In this document: positions 7,958 to 14,771 of the stretch, in pieces | Numbering within the stretch: position 1 is the stretch's first letter | Layout: every line of letters starts with the position of its first letter | Source of the DNA: DAOTYE01 sp034434915 | Lineage (GTDB): Bacteria; Chloroflexota; Dehalococcoidia; Dehalococcoidales; RBG-16-60-22 | DNA: 44,705 nucleotides | Direction of reading: 5' to 3' | Assembly: GCA_034434915.1 (NCBI GenBank) | Contig: DAOTYE010000013.1 | Location: 1 to 44,705, forward strand | Made by a program: the position numbers and the translations under genes | Notes under the pieces: generated by a model | The model's input: the letters and a program-made list of their open reading frames with translations, nothing else | Database searches by the model: none | What the model was told of the DNA's origin: nothing

Positions 7958-8191
7958 TCACTCCCTGACCATGCGCGTGCCGCACTTGGGACAGGTCAAG
8001 GTATAGCAGGGCACTCCGGCAGTGTGAGCCACTTTCTCCCCGCAATGCGGGCAGATGCAATTGCCGCCGGGTCCGGCGCCAGCGCGGGCGCCGCCCATTC
8101 TACCAGCACCTTTACCCATTCCTCTACCTGCACCTCTGCCAGGACCCGCTCCTCCGCCTCCGATTGGTCCGGCACCATCTCCTCTGGGCAT
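7958..8191 (-). CDS. Small Gly-rich zinc-ribbon protein
   Basis: 77 residues: a Gly/Ala/Arg/Met-rich N-terminal half (residues ~5-42, repeats like GRGAGRGMGKGAGRMGG) and a C-terminal zinc ribbon CPHCGEKV ... CPKCGTRM. No catalytic motif. It sits between the NifX-like gene and the ATPase pair. Gly-rich plus metal-ribbon small proteins are regular members of this gene neighbourhood; a scaffold or metal-binding role is a guess. Confidence 0.75.
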   Translation of the reverse strand: MPRGDGAGPIGGGGAGPGRGAGRGMGKGAGRMGGARAGAGPGGNCICPHCGEKVAHTAGVPCYTLTCPKCGTRMVRE

Positions 8192-8219
8192 AAAGGGTCA
8201 CCTCCTTTTGAATTTGAAG

Positions 8220-8732
8220 CTATTTGTTCTTTTTCTCAAGCGTTTCAAGGCGACTCTGGATTTCAGTCAGCTTTTCTTTTAGCTGGCTTGTTTCTATCCT
8301 CAGCGCATCAATATCGGTGCTGGCTGGCGGCGGTGTCTGGCTGAAGGCTGTTTTGATGCATCCCTTTCCACCCATGCCAGAGTGTGCCCGCACCGTTGGC
8401 TGAGAAGCCGTCTGTAGCTGTCCCGACTTGTAAGTAGCAATGGCATCCTTTACTGTGCCATGAACGCCGGTGAAGATTGTAATGCCGGCGGCAGTCAGCA
8501 CCTGATAGGCGTTTGGTCCGCAGTTGCCGGTGAGGACCGCCTTAACCCCCCTGCCGGCAACCATTTGGGCGGCGGCGATGCCAGCGCCGCCTGATGCCAT
8601 GGCACTGGTGTTGTCAACAGCTTCAAACGCGAGCGTCTCCGGGTCAACGATGATGAAACACTGGCACCGCCCGAAGCGCGGGTCTATCTGGGCGTCAAGA
8701 GTCGGCGCCGTTGCGGATATGGCTATCTTCAT
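8220..8732 (-). CDS. NifX/NafY-like protein with C-terminal coiled coil
   Basis: 170 residues from ATG 8732, which has AGGAGG upstream (an ATG at 8753 lacks one). The first ~105 residues are a NifX-like domain: MKIAISATAPTLDAQIDPRFGRC and a GVKAVLTGNCGPNAYQVLTAAGI core. A linker with GMGGKGCIKTAF follows, then a heptad-like helix from about residue 140 (LRIETSQLKEKLTEIQSRLETLEKK). The coiled coil resembles that ending the DUF5320-like protein upstream, so these two small proteins may associate. Cofactor unknown. Confidence 0.82.
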   Translation of the reverse strand: MKIAISATAPTLDAQIDPRFGRCQCFIIVDPETLAFEAVDNTSAMASGGAGIAAAQMVAGRGVKAVLTGNCGPNAYQVLTAAGITIFTGVHGTVKDAIATYKSGQLQTASQPTVRAHSGMGGKGCIKTAFSQTPPPASTDIDALRIETSQLKEKLTEIQSRLETLEKKNK

Positions 8733-8777
8733 GTTCCCTCCTGTGGTTTTCACTGCGCTGCTAGCGCTAAAGCTCGC

Positions 8778-9062
8778 TCAGCTCTTGCTCAGTTCCTGAA
8801 TTCTCTGTTCAATCTGCTCAAGCTGTTGTCTGATAGCCTGCGCCTGGTTTCGCAAGAAGCTGATTTCCTGCTCCTGGGTCATTGAGGGAGCCGGGGGATA
8901 AATGCCAGTTCCGGGAGCCTGCGCCATACCACTCAGAAAGTAGCCGCACCGCGGCAGGCCGCCCCTCCAGATGCCGACATAGGGCCAGGGTGGAGAAGTT
9001 CCCCTGAAGCCGAATCCCATCCCTCCCCGGCGACCGATTCCTCTACCTGTTCCGTACACCAT
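8778..9062 (-). CDS. DUF5320-like Gly-rich small protein
   Basis: 94 residues. N-terminal Gly/Arg/aromatic-rich half (GTGRGIGRRGGMGFGFRG) and C-terminal amphipathic helix with heptads (EISFLRNQAQAIRQQLEQIEQRIQEL). Matches the pattern of small DUF5320 proteins found next to DUF134 and NifX-like genes. One Cys only (in PRCGYF). Co-directional with its neighbours, 38 bases after DUF134. Confidence 0.75.
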   Translation of the reverse strand: MVYGTGRGIGRRGGMGFGFRGTSPPWPYVGIWRGGLPRCGYFLSGMAQAPGTGIYPPAPSMTQEQEISFLRNQAQAIRQQLEQIEQRIQELSKS

Positions 9063-9100
9063 ATACTCACCTCCATTTTATTGTTAATGCCAAAGGTATT

Positions 9101-9565
9101 TTAGAAATTGCCTCTGTGGAAGCGTCTCCCTTTCCCCATACCACCCCATGTTATTGGTTGGAGAGGTGCTAAGTCTGCGGTATTGCAGACCGGGCAGGCG
9201 TCAGGCGCCTGCCTTACTGCTTGCTCAAAAGGCATTTGCCACTCATGGCTATTCGCGCACCGGTAACGAACTGGCGCTACTGCGTAATTACCACCTTCAA
9301 TGCGAATCGCTTTCCCATTGAGCAAAGCGTCAGCAATTTTACGCCGTGCTGAAGCCAGCACTCTCTGAAAAGTGGGCCGGGAAATGTTCATCTTTTCTGC
9401 ACCTTGCTCCTGCTCGAGACCTTCGATCTCCTTGAGACGTAGCGCTTCAACTTCCTCTACCGTCAGCGCCACCTGTTCCAGAGCGCGCATAGGAACGCCA
9501 GCCGGCTTAAAAAAGGTGACCTGTGGTAAAAAAGCAACCTGTCTGATTTTTTGTGGTCTGGGCAT
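9101..9565 (-). CDS. DUF134 family DNA-binding protein, probable regulator of the downstream cluster
   Basis: 154 residues. Begins MPRPQKIRQVAFLPQVTFFKPAGVP as DUF134 proteins do, followed by EVEALRLKEIEGLEQEQGAEKMNISRPTFQRVLASARRKIADALL, a sigma-70-region-4-like helix-turn-helix (about residues 40-85). The C-terminal third adds a zinc-ribbon-like CANSHEW ... CPVC. It is first in the minus-strand run and has a strong promoter with a palindrome at the start point, so autoregulation and control of the redox/metal genes is likely but inferred. Confidence 0.87.
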   Translation of the reverse strand: MPRPQKIRQVAFLPQVTFFKPAGVPMRALEQVALTVEEVEALRLKEIEGLEQEQGAEKMNISRPTFQRVLASARRKIADALLNGKAIRIEGGNYAVAPVRYRCANSHEWQMPFEQAVRQAPDACPVCNTADLAPLQPITWGGMGKGRRFHRGNF

Positions 9566-9581
9566 ATTTCAATCTCTTATT

Positions 9582-9597
9582 ATGAGCATATGCTCAT
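9582..9597. promoter_or_regulatory. 16-bp perfect palindrome, candidate operator of the DUF134 cluster
   Basis: ATGAGCATATGCTCAT is a perfect palindrome lying between the DUF134 start codon and its -10 box, covering the expected transcription start. Placement fits a repressor site. The binder may be DUF134 itself; not shown. Confidence 0.6.
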
Positions 9598-9601
9598 TAT
9601 T

Positions 9602-9630
9602 ATTGTAGTATGTGAATGAGAAATAGTCAA
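9602..9630 (-). promoter_or_regulatory. Sigma-70-type promoter for the DUF134 cluster
   Basis: Minus strand: TTGACT (9625-9630), 17-base spacer, TACAAT (9602-9607). Transcription would begin near 9595, inside the palindrome. Confidence 0.7.
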
Positions 9631-10010
9631 GACCTCACGACCAGTGGAGTAATGAAAAAATGGTTTCAGCACGAGTGCTCCAGAAGGAGCTTCATTTTGA
9701 AAAGGAGCCAGAACGGTCCAATTTGCCGGACGCTGTTGTGAAAAGGCGCGTTTTGGCAGACACTTTGATTCTTCCGGGCTCCGGTTATTGCAGTGGCGCT
9801 TGATGGTGATTTTGAAAGATAAACTAAACTTTGAAGCCTCTTCTTTCACGGCGGAGTTGACACAGGAATGATTCTGACATCAAATGCTGAGGTGTTGAAA
9901 AGATTTGCTTGGTGAGGCAATCGCCATTTATTGGGATTGCATGTCCTGATGTAAAGGGGACCTGCCATGAGAACATCGGCTAAAACGAAAAGAACCACCC
10001 TATATGTTTG
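9631..10010. other. 380-bp non-coding gap, no gene recognised
   Basis: No convincing reading frame in either strand. It holds a small hairpin GCTCC-AGAA-GGAGC around 9675-9695 and a possible plus-strand promoter with exact TTGACA at 9857-9862 and a weak TCAAAT (9880-9885) at 17-base spacing. That promoter would give a long leader for the SDR gene. Could be remnant sequence. Confidence 0.35.
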
Positions 10011-10040
10011 TTGACAAGCGGACAGTAAGAGGCATAATAT
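10011..10040 (+). promoter_or_regulatory. Promoter of the SDR gene
   Basis: TTGACA (10011-10016), 18-base spacer, TAATAT (10035-10040). A good ribosome binding site AAGGAGG (10070-10076) and GTG start at 10083 follow. Confidence 0.7.
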
Positions 10041-10082
10041 TAACACATTCAATCACTGCAATAAGCATTAAGGAGGTTATAA

Positions 10083-10928
10083 GTGCCCGCTTCATATCCT
10101 GAGCTCAATGGGAAAGTAGCACTGGTGACCGGTGGTGGGAGGGGTCTGGGCAAAGCCATCTGCATTGCTCTGGCGAACGAGGGCGTTAGCGTGGCGCTTA
10201 CCGACCTCTACCATGCCGAAGAAACGGCAAAAGAGGTGGAAAAACTGGGACAGAAAGCCATGCCCTTCAATGCCAATGTCCTGAAAGAAGCAGAAGTTCA
10301 GAAGATGGTTGACCGTATTGTTGCCGAATGGGGTGGCATTGATATCCTGGTCAACAACGTGGGTGGGGACCACGCTCTTTTACTGGAAGACCTGACGGAA
10401 GAGCAGTGGGATATGATTATCAATCTGAATTTGAAAGGTCTTTTCCTCTGCACCAAGGCGGTGGTGCCGATAATGAAGCGGCGGGGTGGTGGCAAGATTG
10501 TCAACATCGCATCTCTTGCCGGGCTGAGAATGACTCTGGTGGGGGGCATTACCTATACTGCCGCTAAAGCCGCGGTGCTCGGTTTTACCCGTCAGGCGTC
10601 TTTTGAGCTCGGGCCTTTCAAAATCAATGTGAACGCCGTCTGTCCCGGTGCCACCATGACGGAAGTAGTGGAGAGCCGTCTCACTCCTGAGGCGAAAGAA
10701 CGCCTGCTGAAGACCACGCCTCTGCGGGACTTTCTGAGACCGGAAGACCAGGCAAACGCCGTCGTTTTCTTGGCATCAGACCGGGCGCGCATGATTACCG
10801 GGACATATCTCCTCGTTGACGGTGGGGCGAGTGTGCCGGTGGGTTTCGTGGAGTGGGAGGATTTCTACGCCGTCCGGAAACAGTGGCTGAAGGAAAAGCG
10901 CTGGGAGGGGAAAACAACTTCCCTTTAG
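10083..10928 (+). CDS. SDR-family NAD(P)-dependent oxidoreductase
   Basis: 281 residues, GTG start supported by AAGGAGG seven bases upstream. Classical SDR: cofactor-binding TGGGRGLG (residues 16-23), ILVNNVGG, catalytic Ser in NIASLAG and YTAAK (Tyr/Lys), then NAVCPGATMT and a final ITGTYLLVDGG. The C-terminal ~25 residues (FVEWEDFYAVRKQWLKEKRWEG) extend beyond the usual end. These enzymes interconvert alcohols and ketones; the substrate cannot be told. Monocistronic, with its own promoter, facing the c-di-GMP/LuxR genes. Confidence 0.88.
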   Translation: MPASYPELNGKVALVTGGGRGLGKAICIALANEGVSVALTDLYHAEETAKEVEKLGQKAMPFNANVLKEAEVQKMVDRIVAEWGGIDILVNNVGGDHALLLEDLTEEQWDMIINLNLKGLFLCTKAVVPIMKRRGGGKIVNIASLAGLRMTLVGGITYTAAKAAVLGFTRQASFELGPFKINVNAVCPGATMTEVVESRLTPEAKERLLKTTPLRDFLRPEDQANAVVFLASDRARMITGTYLLVDGGASVPVGFVEWEDFYAVRKQWLKEKRWEGKTTSL

Positions 10929-10946
10929 CACCATCTTGTTGGGCGG

Positions 10947-11627
10947 CTAGCTCAGAGATATCAGACCCTGCTTGATTGCCACCACCACGGCTTCCGTGCG
11001 GGCATTAGCGTTCAGCTTGCGCAGGATAGAGGTCACGTGGTTTTTGATGGTCTGTTCACTGATGCTGAGCTGAAGGGCAATCTGCTTGTTGGGCAGTCCC
11101 TGTGCGATGTGATTCAGAATTTCCGTCTCGCGCGGGGTCAGCGGTGAGATAAATGCCTCAGCTTCACTGCGCCGTGACAATTCCTGGAACTGCTTCAGGA
11201 CCTGTTCCGCCACCCTGGGATTAGTGGTGAGCGTTTCGTTGATGGGGTGCTCTCCCCGTGCCACACGGCGCAGTATCTCTATCAGCTGTTCCGCCGTCAC
11301 ATCCTTGCTGACAAAAGCAGACGCCTGTGCTTTGAGCGCTTGGAATAGCTGGGTTTCGCTGGTATTCGCACTCAGAATCACCACGCCGATGTTAGGAAGG
11401 CGTTGTTTGATTTTACGCAGGAGCGCCAGACCGCCATCAGGTGTGCCGTCAATATCCACAATGGCGACATCTGGCGGCATTGTTTCCAGATTTGACAGCA
11501 TCTTGTCATTGACTTCCGTGGCGCTGGTGACTTCCATATCTCCTGCGGCAGACAGAGAATGTTCAATACCATGGCGAAATAGTGATTGCTGGCTGAATAT
11601 GAAGACCTGCATCTTATCTGTTACCAT
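10947..11627 (-). CDS. LuxR/NarL-type response regulator with atypical receiver
   Basis: 226 residues. The receiver-like domain (~1-125) keeps the phosphoacceptor-position Asp (VAIVDIDG) and switch Lys (FVSKD), but the N-terminal acidic pair that binds Mg2+ (usually DD in ILIVDDH) is replaced by FSQQ. The C-terminal LuxR helix-turn-helix is canonical: LTPRETEILNHIAQGLPNKQIALQLSISEQTIKNHVTSILRKL. It follows the GGDEF/HD-GYP gene by 39 bases in the same direction, so the pair is probably co-transcribed. Ribosome binding site AAGGAGC supports ATG 11627. No histidine kinase is nearby. Confidence 0.87.
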   Translation of the reverse strand: MVTDKMQVFIFSQQSLFRHGIEHSLSAAGDMEVTSATEVNDKMLSNLETMPPDVAIVDIDGTPDGGLALLRKIKQRLPNIGVVILSANTSETQLFQALKAQASAFVSKDVTAEQLIEILRRVARGEHPINETLTTNPRVAEQVLKQFQELSRRSEAEAFISPLTPRETEILNHIAQGLPNKQIALQLSISEQTIKNHVTSILRKLNANARTEAVVVAIKQGLISLS

Positions 11628-11666
11628 ATCTTGCTCCTTTTTGCCCCGCAGGAGACCTTCAATGCT

Positions 11667-14600
11667 CTATCTTACCTCACTTTTGGGTTCGGCGACAATG
11701 CCTTTCTTGGCAACGAGGTTCAAAAAAGTTTCCACCAGGTGCGGGTCAAACTGGGTGCCGGACCCGCTCCTCAGTTCCTCCAGAGAAGCTTCAAGCGATA
11801 GCGCTTTTGAGTGGACACGGTCAGAGGTCATGGCGGCAAAGGCATCAGCAATCGCCAGAATGCGGGCTTCCAGAGGTATCTCCTCCCCTTTTAATCCCTC
11901 CGGGTAGCCTGTGCCGTCATATCTCTCATGATGGTAGAGTATGCCGCGGACATAGGCGGAAAGCTCGCTGATTCTGCCCGCAATGGTGGCGCCGAGTTTA
12001 GGATGCGTCTTAATGATTTCCCATTCTTCAGGTTTTAGCTCGCTGGCTTTGTTTAGAATTCCATCGCTGATACCAATCTTGCCGATGTCATGGAGCAGGG
12101 CGCAGTGGTTCAGACGGTCAAGTTCCTGCTGGTCAAGCTTGAGTGCTTCACCCAGGGCGATAGCGTAATCGCTCACCTTTTTTGAGTGGCTTTTCGTGTA
12201 GTGGTCTCTGGAGTCCACGGTAGCCGCCAGAGCATAGATGGCATTCAGTGCTTCACCGTTTCCGTTGTTGGGAGCGGGGTTATGCGTGTTACTATCCGGG
12301 TCTGTGGCAGAAGCGGAATAAAGGCGACACTGATTGCCGCCGCTTCTTTTTGCCTGATAGAGGGCGGCATCCGCCGCGGCAATTACCTCGTCCGGGATGA
12401 CACCGTGAGCCGGCCAGCTTGCCACGCCAAAGCTGGCGGTGACTGAGGTGTAATTGCTGGCGGATAGCTCCAGCGGTATTTTCTGACGGATTCTCTCCGC
12501 CACATCGCGAGAAGCGTCCGCCGGAGTCTGCGGCAGGAGAATGGCAAACTCATCACCTCCGTAGCGGAAGGCGTAATCCGCACTTCTTATGGTGCTCTTG
12601 AGCGTCCTGCCGATTTGTTTCAGGAGCCGGTCGCCCGCCAGGTGTCCGTTTTTATCATTGAATTCCTTGAACTTGTCAAGGTCAAAGATGATTAAGGAGA
12701 ACATACCGCCATAGCGCGAGTGACGCTGAATCTCACTGGCGATGAGCTCGTCCATGGAGCTACGGTTGAGCAAGCCGGTGAGTGCGTCAAGACGCGCCTT
12801 CAGCTCCACCTGGGCGTACCGGCGTGAATTGGCGATGGGCATGGAGATTTGTGATGACAGGTTCTGCAACAGGTTGCTGTGACTGTGCTGGTAGGCATAC
12901 GGGTTATTGCTGGCGAACGCCAGTGTGCCGATGACCCTGTCATTGGCTATCAGGGGAAGATAGATGACTGAACGCATGCCCCTCTGAAGAAGGGCAATGC
13001 CGCTCACAAACCGGCTCTCTTTTGCCAGGTCAGGCTGAATGATGGCTTTACGTTGAGCTATTATCCGCTGGGAAGCTGTGCCGTTGATGGAGATTCGCTC
13101 TCCTGCCTGCCATGGTGAACCCTGCTCTGAGAATACGGCGAGGAAGAACAGCTCATCTTCCTCAATAAGCATAATCGCCGCCCAGTGTATTTCTATCAGT
13201 TGCCTGAGCTCTTTTATGAAGCTACCGAAATTGTTCTGGATGTCAAGATTGGCTGTGATGATTAAGCTGGCGCGATTGATGATAGCCATCTCTCTTTCCC
13301 GCTCTCTCATCTGTTCTCTCAGGTACTCCTTCTCCATGCTGACGGCAACGCGGCTGGCTACCTCTTCAAGAAGCCTGAGGTCTTCCAGCAAGTACCTGCC
13401 ATGCCTCTTTTTCTCCAGCACTAAGATGCCGATTAGCTGTTGTCTGCTGATTAGCGGCACAAAAAGCTCTATTTCCTGTGTTTTGATTTCTTCTTTCTCT
13501 TTCTGCCACAGACCGCGGAATTCAGGCAGTATAGCCAGCGTCTCCCTGGTGAGTGACTTGCGCTCCCGCCTGAGGAAGGCGAGAATCGGGCTATGTCCGC
13601 TCAATCTCAGCCCGGAGAGCGGATTGCTGGTGCCTCTGGGTTCAGCCACTTGGGTGATGAAGTCATCACTGTCTGCCTCACGGAACAGGAGTCCCGCGCC
13701 CTTGCAGTTAACCGCCCGGGTAATCAGGGAAAGTAGCTCGGCACCTTGTTCTTTCACGCTGAAGACGGTGTGGATATTGTCAGCAAAGTCAGAGAGCTTC
13801 TGGCGGTAGTCAAAGCTCTGCCCCTGGAACGCTTTGCCCATGGTAATGAAGAGAAAGCTACGCAATCGTTGCAGAAGAAGGGCAATCAGGATGGCGAGCA
13901 TGGTGGCGATGAACATGGCTTTGGGATCAATCTGGAAATGGAAAAGCAAATGCAGGATGCCCAGAAGTAGCCAGTATACAGATATGCCAATAACCACAAG
14001 GATGAACCACGCCAGACTTCTTCTCAGCACAAGCCTGACATCAACCAGCTGGTGTCTGATGGTGGCATAGCTCAGAATGAAGGCGTTGATGATATTGCCA
14101 AAATGGGTGACGGCAAACTCTCTGCCCCAGGGGAGGATGGCAGCCAGGCTTGAGACAGCCAGTACCATGATGGCAAGTATCAGTGAAACAATCTGGTTAT
14201 AGAGCACAGGGTTCTCCAAGGTCCGGAACATCCGGAAGAAAACATACAGGTTTCTGGCAAGCAGGACGAGCAGGGGAACCGCCACAAATATAATGCCCTT
14301 GCCATAGTCCAGGTAGAGCTTATTTCCTTGGAGGGAAGTAACGCCCTCCGGCATGTAGCCGATGACTACGAGGAAAATCACCAGCGCCAGTGAAAAATAA
14401 GCAAACCAGAGCCACCGTCCCTGCCCGGGCGGAAAGAAAGAAGAAGTAAACAGGTGAAACTGGACCGCCGTCAGGGTATAGGTGATGATGATGACTTTCA
14501 GTAGGAAGAAATTCCAGTCCGGGTACAAATTACTGCGCAGGAAGACATCCGTAAGACTCCAGATAGTAGCCGCAGAAAGGTAAAGAATAAAGAGCCCCTG

Positions 14601-14693
14601 ACGCTGGCGCCAGGGACGGCTACCGATGGTGGTGATAAGGAGGGGAATATAAGCAATTACCGCCACCAGCGGAAACAGAGCATACACATTCAT
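11667..14693 (-). CDS. Membrane GAF-GGDEF-HD-GYP protein (c-di-GMP synthesis and breakdown)
   Basis: 1008 residues. Roughly eight or more N-terminal hydrophobic helices (to ~290) resembling histidine-kinase 7TM sensor regions, two GAF-like domains (about 300-450 and 475-640), a GGDEF domain (about 650-800) with intact RYGGDEFAIL and an RxxD inhibitory site (RSAD) five residues before it, and an HD-GYP domain with HDIGKIG and HHERYDGTGYPEGLKG. Both cyclase and phosphodiesterase motifs look active, so net output would depend on sensor input. The neighbouring LuxR regulator and type IV pilus genes fit a surface-behaviour circuit (inference). The start ATG has no ribosome binding site and appears to coincide with the transcription start. 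Confidence 0.9.
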   Translation of the reverse strand: MNVYALFPLVAVIAYIPLLITTIGSRPWRQRQGLFILYLSAATIWSLTDVFLRSNLYPDWNFFLLKVIIITYTLTAVQFHLFTSSFFPPGQGRWLWFAYFSLALVIFLVVIGYMPEGVTSLQGNKLYLDYGKGIIFVAVPLLVLLARNLYVFFRMFRTLENPVLYNQIVSLILAIMVLAVSSLAAILPWGREFAVTHFGNIINAFILSYATIRHQLVDVRLVLRRSLAWFILVVIGISVYWLLLGILHLLFHFQIDPKAMFIATMLAILIALLLQRLRSFLFITMGKAFQGQSFDYRQKLSDFADNIHTVFSVKEQGAELLSLITRAVNCKGAGLLFREADSDDFITQVAEPRGTSNPLSGLRLSGHSPILAFLRRERKSLTRETLAILPEFRGLWQKEKEEIKTQEIELFVPLISRQQLIGILVLEKKRHGRYLLEDLRLLEEVASRVAVSMEKEYLREQMREREREMAIINRASLIITANLDIQNNFGSFIKELRQLIEIHWAAIMLIEEDELFFLAVFSEQGSPWQAGERISINGTASQRIIAQRKAIIQPDLAKESRFVSGIALLQRGMRSVIYLPLIANDRVIGTLAFASNNPYAYQHSHSNLLQNLSSQISMPIANSRRYAQVELKARLDALTGLLNRSSMDELIASEIQRHSRYGGMFSLIIFDLDKFKEFNDKNGHLAGDRLLKQIGRTLKSTIRSADYAFRYGGDEFAILLPQTPADASRDVAERIRQKIPLELSASNYTSVTASFGVASWPAHGVIPDEVIAAADAALYQAKRSGGNQCRLYSASATDPDSNTHNPAPNNGNGEALNAIYALAATVDSRDHYTKSHSKKVSDYAIALGEALKLDQQELDRLNHCALLHDIGKIGISDGILNKASELKPEEWEIIKTHPKLGATIAGRISELSAYVRGILYHHERYDGTGYPEGLKGEEIPLEARILAIADAFAAMTSDRVHSKALSLEASLEELRSGSGTQFDPHLVETFLNLVAKKGIVAEPKSEVR

Positions 14694-14699
14694 AATAAG

Positions 14700-14728
14700 A
14701 TTATTATGACATATGGCACATATGTCAA
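14700..14728 (-). promoter_or_regulatory. Promoter with embedded inverted-repeat operator for the GGDEF/HD-GYP gene
   Basis: Minus strand TTGACA (14723-14728), 17-base spacer, AATAAT (14700-14705). A perfect 9-bp inverted repeat TGACATATG (14707-14715) / CATATGTCA (14719-14727) occupies the spacer and overlaps the -35, a classic repressor position. Transcription would start about 14693, the A of the ATG. Confidence 0.65.
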
Positions 14729-14771
14729 GTTAGCTGGAATGGAAACGACTAAAGTAGGCGGGAGTAAAGTA

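Noticed and set aside
9580..10052. Short minus-strand frames in the gap between DUF134 and the SDR gene
   Set aside because: No ribosome binding sites, odd composition, overlap with the mapped promoter and palindrome.
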